A stretch of 64,000 nucleotides of DNA from Brevibacterium sp. ZH18 (GCF_022748595.1 NZ_JALDSX010000002.1:106710-170709), one strand, 5' to 3'; counted from the stretch's first letter, positions 18,123 to 27,666 are shown. Notes: generated by a model from the letters alone, not told the origin. Made by a program: numbers and translations.

Positions 18123-19218
18123 CCTTGGCCGCGAGCTGGAACAGCAGGCGCCCGCGCCCCACGACCGCCTCGGTGTCACCGGGCAGCGACAGCCGTTCGC
18201 GAGCCCCACGACCCGAGTCCCCACGATCCGAGGCCCCGCCGGCTGATCCCGCCTGAGCGCGGATGAGCGCGCACAGTTCGGCGACGCGCGCTGCGCCGAC
18301 GTTCTGCGCGGGGACGCCGACCGAGACGAGCCACTCTCGCACGACGCGAGAGAGGATGGCGTCATCCAAGTCGAGCAGCGATTCCAGCGCTATGTCGGTG
18401 CGGCCGCGAACCTCGACAGCAACCGCCTCGGCGGACCGTTCGAGGAAGTCCGCGTCGGCTCGGCACAGATCGGCGGTGCGGGCGAGGTTCGCGGTGATGG
18501 GCTGGCCCAGATCGGTCTCGAGGGTGGCCAGGAGTCTCCGGGCACGAACCCGGGCGAATGCGCCGTTGGCATTCATCGGGTCGTGCCAGACCTCGACACC
18601 TTGCGCCCGGCACGAGGCTGCCGTCATCGCCCGCTCGAGCCCGAGCAGCGGCCGCACCACCCTGCCCGTGACCGGCGACATCCCTGCCAATGACCGGGTC
18701 CCCGAGCCTCTCATCAGCCCCAACAGCACGGTCTCAGCCTGGTCGCTCTGCGTGTGTGCGGTGAGGATCCAGTCTGCGCCGTGGACGATTCTGGCGGATT
18801 CCAGCGCAGCATAGCGAGCATCTCGGGCGGCAGCTTCGATGCCTTCGTCGCCGGCCGAGACCGTGATGGCGGCGACTTCGGCGGGAACACCCCAGGACTC
18901 GGCGATGGACACGACCCTGGCGGCCACCTGGGGTGACGCCTCCTGCAGCCCGTGGTCGACGGTCACTGCTCGTGCATCGACCTCGCCGCGACGGTGGAGG
19001 AATGCGCACGCGTGCAGCAGCGCCATCGAGTCCGCTCCCCCGGAGACCGCCACGATGACACGAGAGGTCTCTGACGAGGGCGCAGCTGCGATCGACGCCA
19101 TCTGCTGTCGGAGCGCGGTGCGGATCGCAGCGCTGGCCGGATCCAGGCTCGGGCGCTGCGGCTGTCGCCGGCTGCCGCTGCCCGTGCCGGACTCCGTGCC
19201 GGTATCGCCCTCAGCCAT
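18115..19218 (-). CDS. tilS: tRNA(Ile)-lysidine synthetase
   Basis: 367 residues; modifies C34 of tRNA-Ile(CAU) to lysidine with ATP, so that the tRNA reads AUA. The PP-loop is SGGADS at 59-64, with VDHGLQ and ILTAHTQSDQAETVLLGLMRGSG. The region VRARRLLATLE is the usual boundary of the N-terminal domain; the C-terminal part is shorter and variable, as in other actinobacteria. The ATG at 19218 is chosen over the GTG at 19224. It overlaps the end of the zinc metalloprotease gene by eight bases, so the two form one operon. Confidence 0.94.
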   Translation of the reverse strand: MAEGDTGTESGTGSGSRRQPQRPSLDPASAAIRTALRQQMASIAAAPSSETSRVIVAVSGGADSMALLHACAFLHRRGEVDARAVTVDHGLQEASPQVAARVVSIAESWGVPAEVAAITVSAGDEGIEAAARDARYAALESARIVHGADWILTAHTQSDQAETVLLGLMRGSGTRSLAGMSPVTGRVVRPLLGLERAMTAASCRAQGVEVWHDPMNANGAFARVRARRLLATLETDLGQPITANLARTADLCRADADFLERSAEAVAVEVRGRTDIALESLLDLDDAILSRVVREWLVSVGVPAQNVGAARVAELCALIRAQAGSAGGASDRGDSGRGARERLSLPGDTEAVVGRGRLLFQLAAKAR

Positions 19219-20227
19219 GGACACGGTCGAGCCACAGCTGCGGTGTGAGGATCTCCTCGCTCGTCGGAAGATTCTCGGGCGAAGAGTAGATGACGGAGAA
19301 GCCGGTCTGGCCGACCTCGCTGCGGATCGCCCGCACGAACTTTGCGCCGTCGCGATACTGTGCGAGTTTGAGATTCATGCCCAGCAGGTTCGACAGGAAC
19401 CCGCCCTGACCGGCGTCTCGGCGAGCCTCGAACTTGCGCCGCAGCTTCCGCACGCTCGGGATCACCTCGATGCCGACTTCGTCCATGACGACGTCGGCAT
19501 GGCCTTCGAGCAGGCTGAGGATGCCCGATGCTTCGTCGAGGGCACTGCGCATACCGTCATCCTGAATCAGGTCGACCATGCTCGCTTCTCCCTTGACGAT
19601 TCGACCCAGTGTCGCGAAGACATCGGCGACGCCGCTGAATCCGGGGGCTTTGAGCGGAGTCGCGACGACCTGGGAGAGCAGCGAGCGCATGTGCTCGCGC
19701 AGCCAGGGAGCGGTTGCGAACTGGACCTGATGCGTTGCCTCGTGCAGGGCCACCCACATACGGAAGTCGCGCGGTGAGACGTTCATGGCCTCTTCGGCGA
19801 TGAGGACCGCAGGAGCGACGAACATCAGCCGCCCCGTCTCCACTGCGAACGGGTCGAACTGTCCGAGCACCCGCGTCGAGAGCAGCGAGAGCACGCCCGC
19901 GACTTCCACCGCAGCGGCCTTGGCCGTACCGGGGCCGGGAGCTACGGGCAGAGACTCGGCATCGACCATGCCGTTGAGCGACTGGGCGTTGGCCTTGACC
20001 CAACTGACCTGGTCGAGGACGAGCACCGTTCCCTTGGCCAGGCGCCTGCGCACATCGTCGGCATGAGCCGGATCGAGCAGGAACGAGTCGAGGACGAGCT
20101 CCTGCGCGGTCAGCGCGTTGTCCTTCATCCCGGCGACCAGTTCGTCGAGTTCAGCGGGATCGGGCACCCGGGCGGCCGAGACGAGCTCCTTGGCGGTGCG
20201 GGCGGCGAACTTCTCATCGACGATCAT
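19211..20227 (-). CDS. Zinc-dependent metalloprotease, DUF2342 family
   Basis: 338 residues. The zinc motif HEATH is at 162-166, inside RDFRMWVALHEATHQVQF, and a third ligand candidate is the Glu in LLEGHADVVMDEVG near 241. These are the marks of the DUF2342 family, also labelled coenzyme F420 biosynthesis-associated, found between dacB and tilS in actinobacteria. Its substrate is unknown. The ATG at 20227 overlaps the dacB stop (ATGA), indicating translational coupling. Confidence 0.9.
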   Translation of the reverse strand: MIVDEKFAARTAKELVSAARVPDPAELDELVAGMKDNALTAQELVLDSFLLDPAHADDVRRRLAKGTVLVLDQVSWVKANAQSLNGMVDAESLPVAPGPGTAKAAAVEVAGVLSLLSTRVLGQFDPFAVETGRLMFVAPAVLIAEEAMNVSPRDFRMWVALHEATHQVQFATAPWLREHMRSLLSQVVATPLKAPGFSGVADVFATLGRIVKGEASMVDLIQDDGMRSALDEASGILSLLEGHADVVMDEVGIEVIPSVRKLRRKFEARRDAGQGGFLSNLLGMNLKLAQYRDGAKFVRAIRSEVGQTGFSVIYSSPENLPTSEEILTPQLWLDRVHG

Positions 20228-21708
20228 CGGCAACCACAGCCTGCCAGAGCTGTGACGATGTCATCGACGGTCTTTCGTGCTTCCAAAATCTTGTCCTTGT
20301 CCACGTCGTCGATCTGCAGGGCGAAGACGAGATAGCGTCCGTCCGCGTCCAGCACGCCTCCGGCCAGCGAGGTCACGGTCGACAGAGTCCCCGTCTTCGC
20401 GTGCACTGTTCCGGTGGCATTTCCGTCCTGGGTGAATCTGTCGGTCAGGGTTCCCGTCAGACCGCCGACCGGGAAATAGGAGATGAGGCTCGAGAGCGAA
20501 TCGTCGGCGACGACCGAGGCCTGCAGAACTGTGGTCAGGTCATGCGGGCTGATCTGGTTGTCATACGACAGTCCTGAGGTGTCGACCAGTTTGGTCTGCC
20601 CAATATCCAGCGAGTCAGACAGCGCCGACAGGACAGCCTTGGGTCCGTTCTCGAGACTGCCGGGCTGGCCCTCGGCGATGGCGACCTCATTGCCGAGCAC
20701 CTCGGCGACGACGTTGTCACTGTGCACGAGAGCGTACTCGACGATCTCGGAGATCGTCGCCGATTCGACGCTGGCCAGGGAATCGCCGGACTCGCCGGAC
20801 TCGCCGGAACTACCAGAATCGCCGGCCGGGCCCGGTGGAGCATCGGTGACCGTGATCCCGGCCGCCTTCAGCTCCTTCGCGAATGTGGAGAAGGCGTCCT
20901 TCCCTGGGTGCTCGCTGCGGCCCCGCCATTCTTTGTCCTTGCTGCCGACGTAACCCGTGTCGATCATCAGCGGCTGGATCGGAGTGATTACGCCCTTGGC
21001 GATGTCGGCCCGGTCCCAGCCGGAGCTGAAGTCCTCACCCGAGTACCGTGACATGTCCAACTTCAGAGCCACCTCGGCGATATCTTTGCTCTTCAGCGAC
21101 TGTGCGGTCTCCTGGGCCAGGGTCTTCAGTCCCGCGTGGCCGTTGACGGCACCGGGCTGAGACTCCCCCGCCCCCAGCAACGAGTCACCGCCGCCGGTCA
21201 GGGTCACCGTCGAAGTCGACGGGTCGAATTCCGTCGTTGTGCTCAGGCGCTTCTGCCCGCCGATCGACAGCAGCGCGGCCGAGGCGGTGAATACCTTGGT
21301 CACGGACGCGGGCGTGCGCGGGTCGTTCTGATCTTTCGAATAGAGGACGTCGTCGCTGAGTCCGTCGCGCACTTCGATCCCGAAGTCCTTGACCTTAGCG
21401 TCGGAGAGGATGCGCTTGACCTCGTCAGGGATCTTCGTGGGGACGGGGGCGGTATCGTCCACCGCCGAGGCGGGGGCGGGCACATCCTTGCCCGCGGCAG
21501 TCGGCGAGGGCAGGGCTTGGACCTCGATGGCCGGATCCGTGGTGAGGATTCCGGGGAGGCCGGGGACGACGTCATAGGCGTCGACGACGGCGTATCCGGC
21601 CAGCACGATCGCCACAGCTCCGGCGGTGATGCCGACGGCTGCCTTCTTCGAGCGCTTCCGACCGCGCCTGCGGTCGCTGCGTCTGCCCTCAGTGGGGATG
21701 TCGTTCAC
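20224..21708 (-). CDS. dacB: D-alanyl-D-alanine carboxypeptidase/endopeptidase (PBP4, peptidase S13)
   Basis: 494 residues; trims or cuts peptidoglycan stem peptides outside the cytoplasm. A basic N-terminus and one transmembrane helix (about 24-45) anchor or export it. The penicillin-binding motifs are SVTK at 135-138, SDN near 331 and KTG near 437. Around residue 295 a Gly/Ser/Glu stretch (GDSGSSGESGESGDS) comes from a 9-base repeat. The GTG start has GGGAG eight bases upstream. It leads the dacB-metalloprotease-tilS operon and diverges from ppa. Confidence 0.94.
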   Translation of the reverse strand: MNDIPTEGRRSDRRRGRKRSKKAAVGITAGAVAIVLAGYAVVDAYDVVPGLPGILTTDPAIEVQALPSPTAAGKDVPAPASAVDDTAPVPTKIPDEVKRILSDAKVKDFGIEVRDGLSDDVLYSKDQNDPRTPASVTKVFTASAALLSIGGQKRLSTTTEFDPSTSTVTLTGGGDSLLGAGESQPGAVNGHAGLKTLAQETAQSLKSKDIAEVALKLDMSRYSGEDFSSGWDRADIAKGVITPIQPLMIDTGYVGSKDKEWRGRSEHPGKDAFSTFAKELKAAGITVTDAPPGPAGDSGSSGESGESGDSLASVESATISEIVEYALVHSDNVVAEVLGNEVAIAEGQPGSLENGPKAVLSALSDSLDIGQTKLVDTSGLSYDNQISPHDLTTVLQASVVADDSLSSLISYFPVGGLTGTLTDRFTQDGNATGTVHAKTGTLSTVTSLAGGVLDADGRYLVFALQIDDVDKDKILEARKTVDDIVTALAGCGCR

Positions 21709-21764
21709 CCGCGAGCTCCCATTCTCGTTGTCCCCTCGTCTCTGTCGTCCTCGCCGAAGTCACC

Positions 21765-21846
21765 GTGCCGGCTGTGACCGTGTCTGTGATGACCGTGCTC
21801 ATTGAGCGTGCCGGCTGTGACCGCGCCTGCTGTGACCGTGCCTGTG
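21765..21846. repeat. Short direct repeats between dacB and ppa
   Basis: GTGCCGGCTGTGACCG occurs near 21765 and 21808, with further TGTGACCGTG copies between and after. The repeats lie in the divergent promoter region. A -10-like TATCCT at 21875-21880 precedes ppa, but I cannot find a well-spaced -35. Confidence 0.55.
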
Positions 21847-21910
21847 GTTGTCTTTCGTGGGGACTTGTAAGCTCTATCCTAGTGATGCAACCCTAGCTTG
21901 AAGGAGCACT

Positions 21911-22396
21911 ATGGAACTCTTGGCCACAATCGAGATCCCGCGCGGATCACGCAACAAGTACGAGGTCGACCACGAGACCGGTCGCGTCAAACTCGACCGC
22001 TACCTCTACACCTCGATGCAGTACCCCGCCGACTACGGCTTCTTCGAGGACACCCTCGGCAACGACGGCGACCCCCTCGACGTCCTCGTGCTGCTGCCCG
22101 AGCCTCTCTTCCCGGGCGTGCTCATCGACGTGCGCCCCATCGGCATGTTCAAGATGGAAGACGAAGCGGGCGGCGACGACAAGGTCCTCGCAGTCACCGC
22201 TGGCGATCCCCGCTGGGAGAGCTACCAGGACATCGGCGATGTGGACAAGTTCACGCTCGACTCGATCGAGCACTTCTTCACCCGCTACAAGGACCTCGAG
22301 CCGGGCAAGTTCGTCAAGGGCTCAACCTGGGTCGGACGCGCTGAGGCCGAGGCCGAGGTCGAAGCATCGATCGCTCGCTTCAAAGAGTCTCACTGA
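21911..22396 (+). CDS. ppa: Inorganic pyrophosphatase
   Basis: 161 residues, a family I soluble pyrophosphatase that hydrolyses pyrophosphate to phosphate and drives biosynthetic reactions. The active-site signature DGDPLD is at 52-57, preceded by [19 protein letters not shown] and [11 protein letters not shown]; later segments are [16 protein letters not shown] and [15 protein letters not shown]. The length is typical of bacterial enzymes. AAGGAG lies at good spacing before the ATG. Linkage to dacB, transcribed the other way, is conserved in actinobacteria. Confidence 0.97.
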   Translation: MELLATIEIPRGSRNKYEVDHETGRVKLDRYLYTSMQYPADYGFFEDTLGNDGDPLDVLVLLPEPLFPGVLIDVRPIGMFKMEDEAGGDDKVLAVTAGDPRWESYQDIGDVDKFTLDSIEHFFTRYKDLEPGKFVKGSTWVGRAEAEAEVEASIARFKESH

Positions 22397-22428
22397 AACC
22401 AGTCACTCAGCCTGATGGCCGAACAGCC

Positions 22429-23313
22429 TCAGACGCTGTGATCTTCGACCGCTCGGACGATTTCGTCCGGGCGGTCGATCATCATCAGGTGACCCGAATC
22501 GTCCAGGTCGATGCGCTGCAGGCGCGCGAAGCTGCGATCGAGGATCGCTGCCCGCCTGCGGTTGGGAAACGGTGAGGCGAACATCGCCGAGGTGGTCGCC
22601 GCCACCCGCATCGTCGATCGTCGCAGCGCAGTCAGGTCCGCAGCCTGCTGTCGGTAGCTCAGCCACTCGGCCACCGTTGCCTTGAGCGTCTCGGGCTGCG
22701 CGTAGGGGTCCTTGAAGACATCCCAGTCGAGTGCCCGGGCTGAAGTGGTCTGACGCAGGAATCCCCGATGGGAGACGTGCGCGGCCAATGTGCGGATTTC
22801 CGCCGGGCTCGTGACCGCGTCCAGCGACCGCAGCCAGCTCGCCGAACCGAACGTGCTCGCAAGCCCGCGATGAGAATGACCCTCGATCGACGGATCGACG
22901 AGGACGAGGCCAGCTACGAGCTCGGGCCTCAGCCGAGCCAGTGCCTCGGCGCGGAATGACGCCATCGAATGTGCCACAACGACCACGGGACGAGTGACAA
23001 TGCGCTGCACAATGGCAACCTCCGAGGCGAGGTCGGGCACGCGGCCGGTCCAGTCCGTTCCGGCGAATCCCGGCCGGTCCAGAGCGAGGACCTCACGGCC
23101 GGGCAGTCGTTCGATGACCGGCAGCCACGAGGCAGCAGCCATCGCACACCCGTTGAGCAGCAGCACCGGGGGCAGAGACCCTGCGCCGCCGGCAGCCTCG
23201 CCGCCATCCCCGCCGGTAGCCCGGCCTGTAGGGCCTGCTGCACGATGGTAGAAGGTGAACCCGTCGACGATCTCCGTCGCCCACGATTCCAGAGGATTCT
23301 CGAAGTTCGCCAT
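22429..23313 (-). CDS. Alpha/beta hydrolase
   Basis: 294 residues. The fold marks are PPVLLLNGCAMAAASW, LALDRPGFAGTD (lid-side strand), the nucleophile elbow VVVVAHSMASFRAEAL and the catalytic His in DDSGHLMMIDRP. The nucleophile motif is AHSMA instead of the usual GHSMG, both glycines being alanine. A Gly/Ala-rich insertion (about 28-46) follows the N-terminus. Substrate unknown. The start is one base after the lysX stop, so it is probably co-transcribed with lysX and could act on lipids, but that is only context. Confidence 0.82.
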   Translation of the reverse strand: MANFENPLESWATEIVDGFTFYHRAAGPTGRATGGDGGEAAGGAGSLPPVLLLNGCAMAAASWLPVIERLPGREVLALDRPGFAGTDWTGRVPDLASEVAIVQRIVTRPVVVVAHSMASFRAEALARLRPELVAGLVLVDPSIEGHSHRGLASTFGSASWLRSLDAVTSPAEIRTLAAHVSHRGFLRQTTSARALDWDVFKDPYAQPETLKATVAEWLSYRQQAADLTALRRSTMRVAATTSAMFASPFPNRRRAAILDRSFARLQRIDLDDSGHLMMIDRPDEIVRAVEDHSV

Positions 23314-23314
23314 C

Positions 23315-26300
23315 TCAGTATCCTTTGGGTCGTGCCAGAGGGAAGGTGATCGTCGATCTGATCGTCTGGTTGGTCAGGAGCATGACGAGCCGGTCGAGGC
23401 CCATCCCCATGCCTCCTGCCGGCGGCATGCCGTGTTCAAGAGCGAGCAGGAAGTCCTCGTCGAGTTCCATCGCCTCCGGGTCTCCCCCAGCGGCAGCCAA
23501 CGACTGCGCGCTCAGACGCTGACGCTGCAGCACGGGATCGACGAGCTCCGAATAGGCAGTGCCGATCTCGGTGCCGAAGACGATGAGGTCCCACTTCTCC
23601 GCCAACCGCGGATCACTCCGATGCTGACGGGTCAGCGGTGATGTCGCAGCCGGGAAATCCGTATAGAAGGTCGGAGCGACGGTCTGCGATTCGGCGACCT
23701 CTTCGTAGATCTCCTGCAGCAGAGTGCCCCACTCCCATTTCGGCTGGGCCTCGACCCCCGCCCGTACCGCCAGCCTGCGCAGCGTTTCGATTGATGTGTC
23801 GGTGGTGACCTCCTCGCCGAGCTTCTCCGAGACGATGTCGGTCAGAGACACCGTCCGCCACGGCTCGGCGAGATCGATCTCGTGATCGACGCCGTTGACC
23901 TGCCCGCGCACGATCGTCGTACCCAGGCTCGCCTGTGCGGCTGTGATGATCATCGTGCGCGTGAGATCACGCATCGTCATGTAGTCGCCGCCGGCCTGAT
24001 AGGCCTCGAGCATGGAGAACTCAGGATTGTGGTTGGCATCGACACCTTCGTTGCGGAAGTTGCGACCAATCTCGAAGACCCTGTCGAAGCCTCCGACGAG
24101 CAGCCGTTTGAGGTAGAGCTCCGGGGCGATGCGCAGGTAGAGGTCCATGTTGTAGGCGTTGATGTGAGTCCGGAACGGCCGGGCGTTGGCGCCCCCGTGG
24201 ATCGTCTGGAGGATCGGCGTCTCGACCTCGAGGAACGCCCGGGACTGCAGCGACTCCCTGATCGAACGGAACACCGAGGACCGCGCGATCATGAGGTCGC
24301 GCTGAGAGGTGTTGAGGGTGAAGTCGAGGTAGCGTCTGCGCACCTTCGCCTCAGGGTCGCTCAGCCCCTGGGCCAGGCTGGGCCACGGTCGCAGAGACTT
24401 CGCCGACATCGTCCACGAATCGACGAGGAGCGACGGCGTCCCATTGCGCGAGGTGCCCCGCCGACCGTGGACGGAGATCCGATCACCGCGAGAGGTCCAT
24501 GCCCGCAGCCGTGCGAAGGGCTCGGCATCGATCGCCGACGCCTCGCACACCAGCTGTGTGTCCAGGCCCTCGCTGCGCAGGTCGAGGAAGACCACCCCAC
24601 CGTGGTCGCGGATGCTAAGGACGCGTCCGTCGAGTCGCTCGCGGGCAGGCTGGGCCACAGCAGACGCCGTCGTCGCATCGGTCGGCAGGACCGCCTCGGC
24701 GGGGTAGGGTTCGACCCCTGCCTCAAGCATCCGTTCCCGCACGCCGAGGCGGTGCCTGACCTGATCGGGCACGCGCGGAGCCTGCGTGTCCGGAGCGGGA
24801 GCCGGGACGATGTCGAGCAGCGGGGCTGCCTGTTCGCGGGTGTAGATCGGCTGTGCGTCGTTCCGGGAGCCGAGGAACTTCGGCGGGGACAGGAACCCCT
24901 CGGCGATGCTCACGGCCAGGCCGATCCGGGCGAGCTCCGAACCATCGGGATAGCACAGCATCCGCGGCACCCATTCCGGGAGGTACTTCTCATTGGAGCG
25001 GTACAGGGATTCGATCTGCCAGAAGCGTGAGGCGTAGAGGAGGATGTTGCGCCACAGTCTCTTGACGGGGCCTGCTCCCAGCTCCTTGCCCTGTTCGAAG
25101 GCCGCGCGGAATACCGCGAAGTTCAGCGACACCGAAGCCAGTCCCAGGTCGGGCGACTCGCGCATAAGCTCGGCGACCATGAATTCGGTGATGCCGTTCT
25201 CAGCCAGGGGGTGCCGGCGCATGACGTCGAGGGAGACGCCGTTGGCACCCCAGGGGACGAAGCTGAGCAGTCCGGCGGTCTGGGCGGCGTGCTGTTCTTC
25301 GCCCGGAGGGAAGAGCGCTTCAACGTGCAGGCAGCGCCCGTCGGCGGGATCACCGAAGCGGCCCAACGCCATTGAGAACCCGCGCTCGGTGTCGCCGTCA
25401 CGCCACTCGTCGGCGAAGGCGGCCAGGCTGTCGAGTTCGGCGTCGGACATCTCGGACTGGTGCCGGATGCGCACCGCATACCCGAGTCCCCTCAGCCTGG
25501 TCACGGCCCGACTGACCTCCGGCATCGCGGACAGCGAGAAGTCACCGGAGCTCAGGACTGCTTCATCGCCGACGTGGAGGATCTTCAATCCGGCGTCGCT
25601 GTAGGCTTGGGCCCCCTGTCTGGAGGCGGCGAGGACCGCCGGCACCCACCCGAAGGACTCGGCATGGACGACAAAGTCCCGTGCGGCAGCCGTCCACTGC
25701 TCCCGCGGCCCGATCGGATCTCCGGCGACGAGGCAGACCCCGCGCTCGACACGGTAGGTGAGAGCGCAGTCCCCGGCGAAGAGCACGGAGCGGTCACGGC
25801 GGGTGCTGAAATAGCCGAGCGAATCGGAGGGATAGTCGGCCAGCGACTGCCGAATTTTTCTCTCCTGGTCGATGTCGATGCGTTCGGCGTTGCGTTGTGA
25901 GGCCAGCATGGTCCAGAAGGCGAGGATGATGCTCGCCCCGGCGCCGAAGCCGAAGACCGAGAGCATCCAGCTCGCCTCGGTGTTGGTGCGGAAGCCGAAG
26001 AGCTCGGCGATGATCGCTCGGGCCTCGACCATCGTCAGTCCGCCGATGAAGGACTGCACGGTGAGAACGATGACGATCGTGAGCACGAGCCCGACGACGA
26101 GGACCACGACAGCTTTGAGGAGTCCGCGGGGTTGGGTCTTCGCCGTGTAGTGCCGGCGGTAGGCGAACAGTGCAATCAGCGTCGCCAGCGGGATGATCGA
26201 GCTGGTCGCAAGATCCCAGGTCAGCAGCCGGGATCCGAAGGCCGCCAGCAGTGCGGCCAGTGCCCCGTTGGCGAAGATGATGAACAGCAGGAAGAGGACG

Positions 26301-26554
26301 AGAACCCACCATGCTGCACGTTTGCGGATGCTCAATGCTCCGGCGAGGATGAGCAGGACCACCGAGGACACGAAGTCGACCGGGTTCGCCGGGATCGCCC
26401 AGGTCCACAGAACTTCGAGGTCCTCGCTGAGGTCGCCGCCGGTAGGAGCGATGACCTGAATGAGCATGAGGACCGCGAGAATGCTCAGCATCCGCGGCAG
26501 CCATCGCACGAACGCGGGAGGACGGCCGGTCATCTGAGTCTTCGCAGTGGGCAT
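23315..26554 (-). CDS. lysX: Bifunctional lysylphosphatidylglycerol synthetase / lysine--tRNA ligase LysX
   Basis: About 1079 residues. The N-terminal 230 residues hold roughly six transmembrane helices. A DUF2156/MprF-like transferase domain follows (YFSTRRDRSVLFAGDCALTYRV; GVSLDVMRRHP; ASRFWQIESLYRSNEKYLPEW). From about 610 comes a complete lysyl-tRNA synthetase: OB-fold, motif 2 FEIGRNFRNEGVDANHNPEF and motif 3 [13 protein letters not shown]. The mycobacterial homologue charges tRNA-Lys and moves lysine to phosphatidylglycerol, lowering surface charge and raising resistance to cationic peptides. The ATG at 26554 is preferred; the GTG at 26572 is possible, and neither has a Shine-Dalgarno. 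Confidence 0.93.
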   Translation of the reverse strand: MPTAKTQMTGRPPAFVRWLPRMLSILAVLMLIQVIAPTGGDLSEDLEVLWTWAIPANPVDFVSSVVLLILAGALSIRKRAAWWVLVLFLLFIIFANGALAALLAAFGSRLLTWDLATSSIIPLATLIALFAYRRHYTAKTQPRGLLKAVVVLVVGLVLTIVIVLTVQSFIGGLTMVEARAIIAELFGFRTNTEASWMLSVFGFGAGASIILAFWTMLASQRNAERIDIDQERKIRQSLADYPSDSLGYFSTRRDRSVLFAGDCALTYRVERGVCLVAGDPIGPREQWTAAARDFVVHAESFGWVPAVLAASRQGAQAYSDAGLKILHVGDEAVLSSGDFSLSAMPEVSRAVTRLRGLGYAVRIRHQSEMSDAELDSLAAFADEWRDGDTERGFSMALGRFGDPADGRCLHVEALFPPGEEQHAAQTAGLLSFVPWGANGVSLDVMRRHPLAENGITEFMVAELMRESPDLGLASVSLNFAVFRAAFEQGKELGAGPVKRLWRNILLYASRFWQIESLYRSNEKYLPEWVPRMLCYPDGSELARIGLAVSIAEGFLSPPKFLGSRNDAQPIYTREQAAPLLDIVPAPAPDTQAPRVPDQVRHRLGVRERMLEAGVEPYPAEAVLPTDATTASAVAQPARERLDGRVLSIRDHGGVVFLDLRSEGLDTQLVCEASAIDAEPFARLRAWTSRGDRISVHGRRGTSRNGTPSLLVDSWTMSAKSLRPWPSLAQGLSDPEAKVRRRYLDFTLNTSQRDLMIARSSVFRSIRESLQSRAFLEVETPILQTIHGGANARPFRTHINAYNMDLYLRIAPELYLKRLLVGGFDRVFEIGRNFRNEGVDANHNPEFSMLEAYQAGGDYMTMRDLTRTMIITAAQASLGTTIVRGQVNGVDHEIDLAEPWRTVSLTDIVSEKLGEEVTTDTSIETLRRLAVRAGVEAQPKWEWGTLLQEIYEEVAESQTVAPTFYTDFPAATSPLTRQHRSDPRLAEKWDLIVFGTEIGTAYSELVDPVLQRQRLSAQSLAAAGGDPEAMELDEDFLLALEHGMPPAGGMGMGLDRLVMLLTNQTIRSTITFPLARPKGY

Positions 26555-26610
26555 GTCGGAATGATCACACACAAGTCTGAGTGATTCCCCGGACGCCCCT
26601 CTTCATCTTC

Positions 26611-26624
26611 TTAGGTAAGCCTAA
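26611..26624. promoter_or_regulatory. Iron-box-like sequence (DtxR/IdeR type)
   Basis: TTAGGTAAGCCTAA lies between the divergent lysX and VOC genes. It matches 13 of 14 bases of the first part of the DtxR/IdeR consensus (TTAGGTTAGSCTAA), but the remaining outer five bases do not match. It is therefore a partial site at best. Confidence 0.35.
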
Positions 26625-26660
26625 TGGGCAGTGTGAGCTAGGTTATGCCATCGTCGAGTC

Positions 26661-27305
26661 ATGAAACTCGATCACGTGTCCTTCGCCAGCGAACCAGACG
26701 GTTATCAAGCGACTGCCGAGAGAATCTCGGAGAAGCTCGGTGTGGTTCCCTACAACGGCGGTGTCCATCCTCGCTTCGGCACCAGGAATCTGATCTTCCC
26801 CCTCGCCAACGGCCACTACCTCGAGGTCGTCGAAGCCTTGGAGCACCCGGCTGCTCTCTCCACTCCTTTCGGCCAGGCAGTTCGGGCTCGCTCAGAGCTC
26901 GGCGGCGGCTGGATGGGCTGGTGCGTTTCGGTCGCTGACCTCGCCGAGGTGGAAACCCGTCTCGAGCGCAAGGCCGTCGACGGCAACCGCACTCCGGAGT
27001 CAGGGATGGAGCTCAAGTGGCTGCAGATCGGAATCAAGGGGCTCATCGCCGATCCCCAGCTTCCGTTCTTCATCAAGTGGTCCGCTGATTCGTCCCAGCA
27101 TCCATCGTCCTACAAGACCAACGACGAGGTTGCCATCGACACCTTGCAGATCGCCGGGGATCGCGACCGTCTGCGCGATTGGCTGGGGACCCAGGATCCT
27201 AAGCCGATTCCGGAGATCCACATCGACTGGTCGGCACCCCATGGCACACCCGGCATCATGTCGGTCAGCTTCGAGACCGCGAAGAACGGTCTCGTCACCA
27301 TCTGA
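26661..27305 (+). CDS. VOC family (glyoxalase-like domain) protein
   Basis: 214 residues. It begins directly in a vicinal-oxygen-chelate fold (MKLDHVSFASEPDGYQATAERISEKLG) and continues with FGTRNLIFPLANGHYLEVVEALEHPA, the usual His and Glu metal-ligand positions of a glyoxalase-like half. A second degenerate half fills residues 110-214. This resembles the Glyoxalase_3 group; no substrate can be assigned. No clear Shine-Dalgarno is seen; TAGGTT about 22 bases upstream may be a -10. It is monocistronic and ends before a strong hairpin at 27438-27476. Confidence 0.8.
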   Translation: MKLDHVSFASEPDGYQATAERISEKLGVVPYNGGVHPRFGTRNLIFPLANGHYLEVVEALEHPAALSTPFGQAVRARSELGGGWMGWCVSVADLAEVETRLERKAVDGNRTPESGMELKWLQIGIKGLIADPQLPFFIKWSADSSQHPSSYKTNDEVAIDTLQIAGDRDRLRDWLGTQDPKPIPEIHIDWSAPHGTPGIMSVSFETAKNGLVTI

Positions 27306-27437
27306 GTGTCGGCGCACAGCTGGGGATGCGTCTGTGCACAACTGGGGACGCGTCGGTTGCGTGATTTCGCAGCCTCGGTCCACGGGCTGGTCTGCTTCCT
27401 CGAACCGGCGGTCGAACACACTGCGGTCGAACACACA

Positions 27438-27476
27438 ACGGAGGCCTTCACACCGAATCGGTGTGATGGCCTCCGT
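27438..27476. terminator. Bidirectional-looking hairpin terminator
   Basis: ACGGAGGCC-T-TCACACCGA pairs with TCGGTGTGA-T-GGCCTCCGT, an 18-bp stem with one mismatch and a 1-3 base loop. It lies 130 bases after the VOC gene. Neither side has a long T-run. Confidence 0.75.
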
Positions 27477-27615
27477 CTGTGTCTGCAGTGTCCGTCTGCG
27501 TCTCCGGCTGCGTCCGTTTCCGTTTGCGGCCGCAGAATTCCTCAACTCGCTGTGCTTGCCTGAGGTCCCGCGCCAAGTGGCGTCAGTAGAGGCACACAGC
27601 AGCACCAAGCCTGAG

Positions 27616-27666
27616 GTGGACGTTTTGTGCTGAGGGCTCTAGATGTTTTCAGTCCAAAACGTCCAC
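27616..27666 (-). terminator. Inverted repeat downstream of phoX, probable terminator
   Basis: Perfect 12-base arms GTGGACGTTTTG (27616-27627) and CAAAACGTCCAC (27655-27666) flank a 27-base spacer, 22 bases past the phoX stop. The loop is long for a classical terminator. Confidence 0.5.

Noticed and set aside
21848..21880. A ppa promoter (TTGTCT and TATCCT)
   Set aside because: The spacer is 21 bases, outside the normal range.
27616..27666. A miniature transposable element with terminal inverted repeats
   Set aside because: Only 51 bases, no target-site duplication, and its place just after phoX fits a terminator better.
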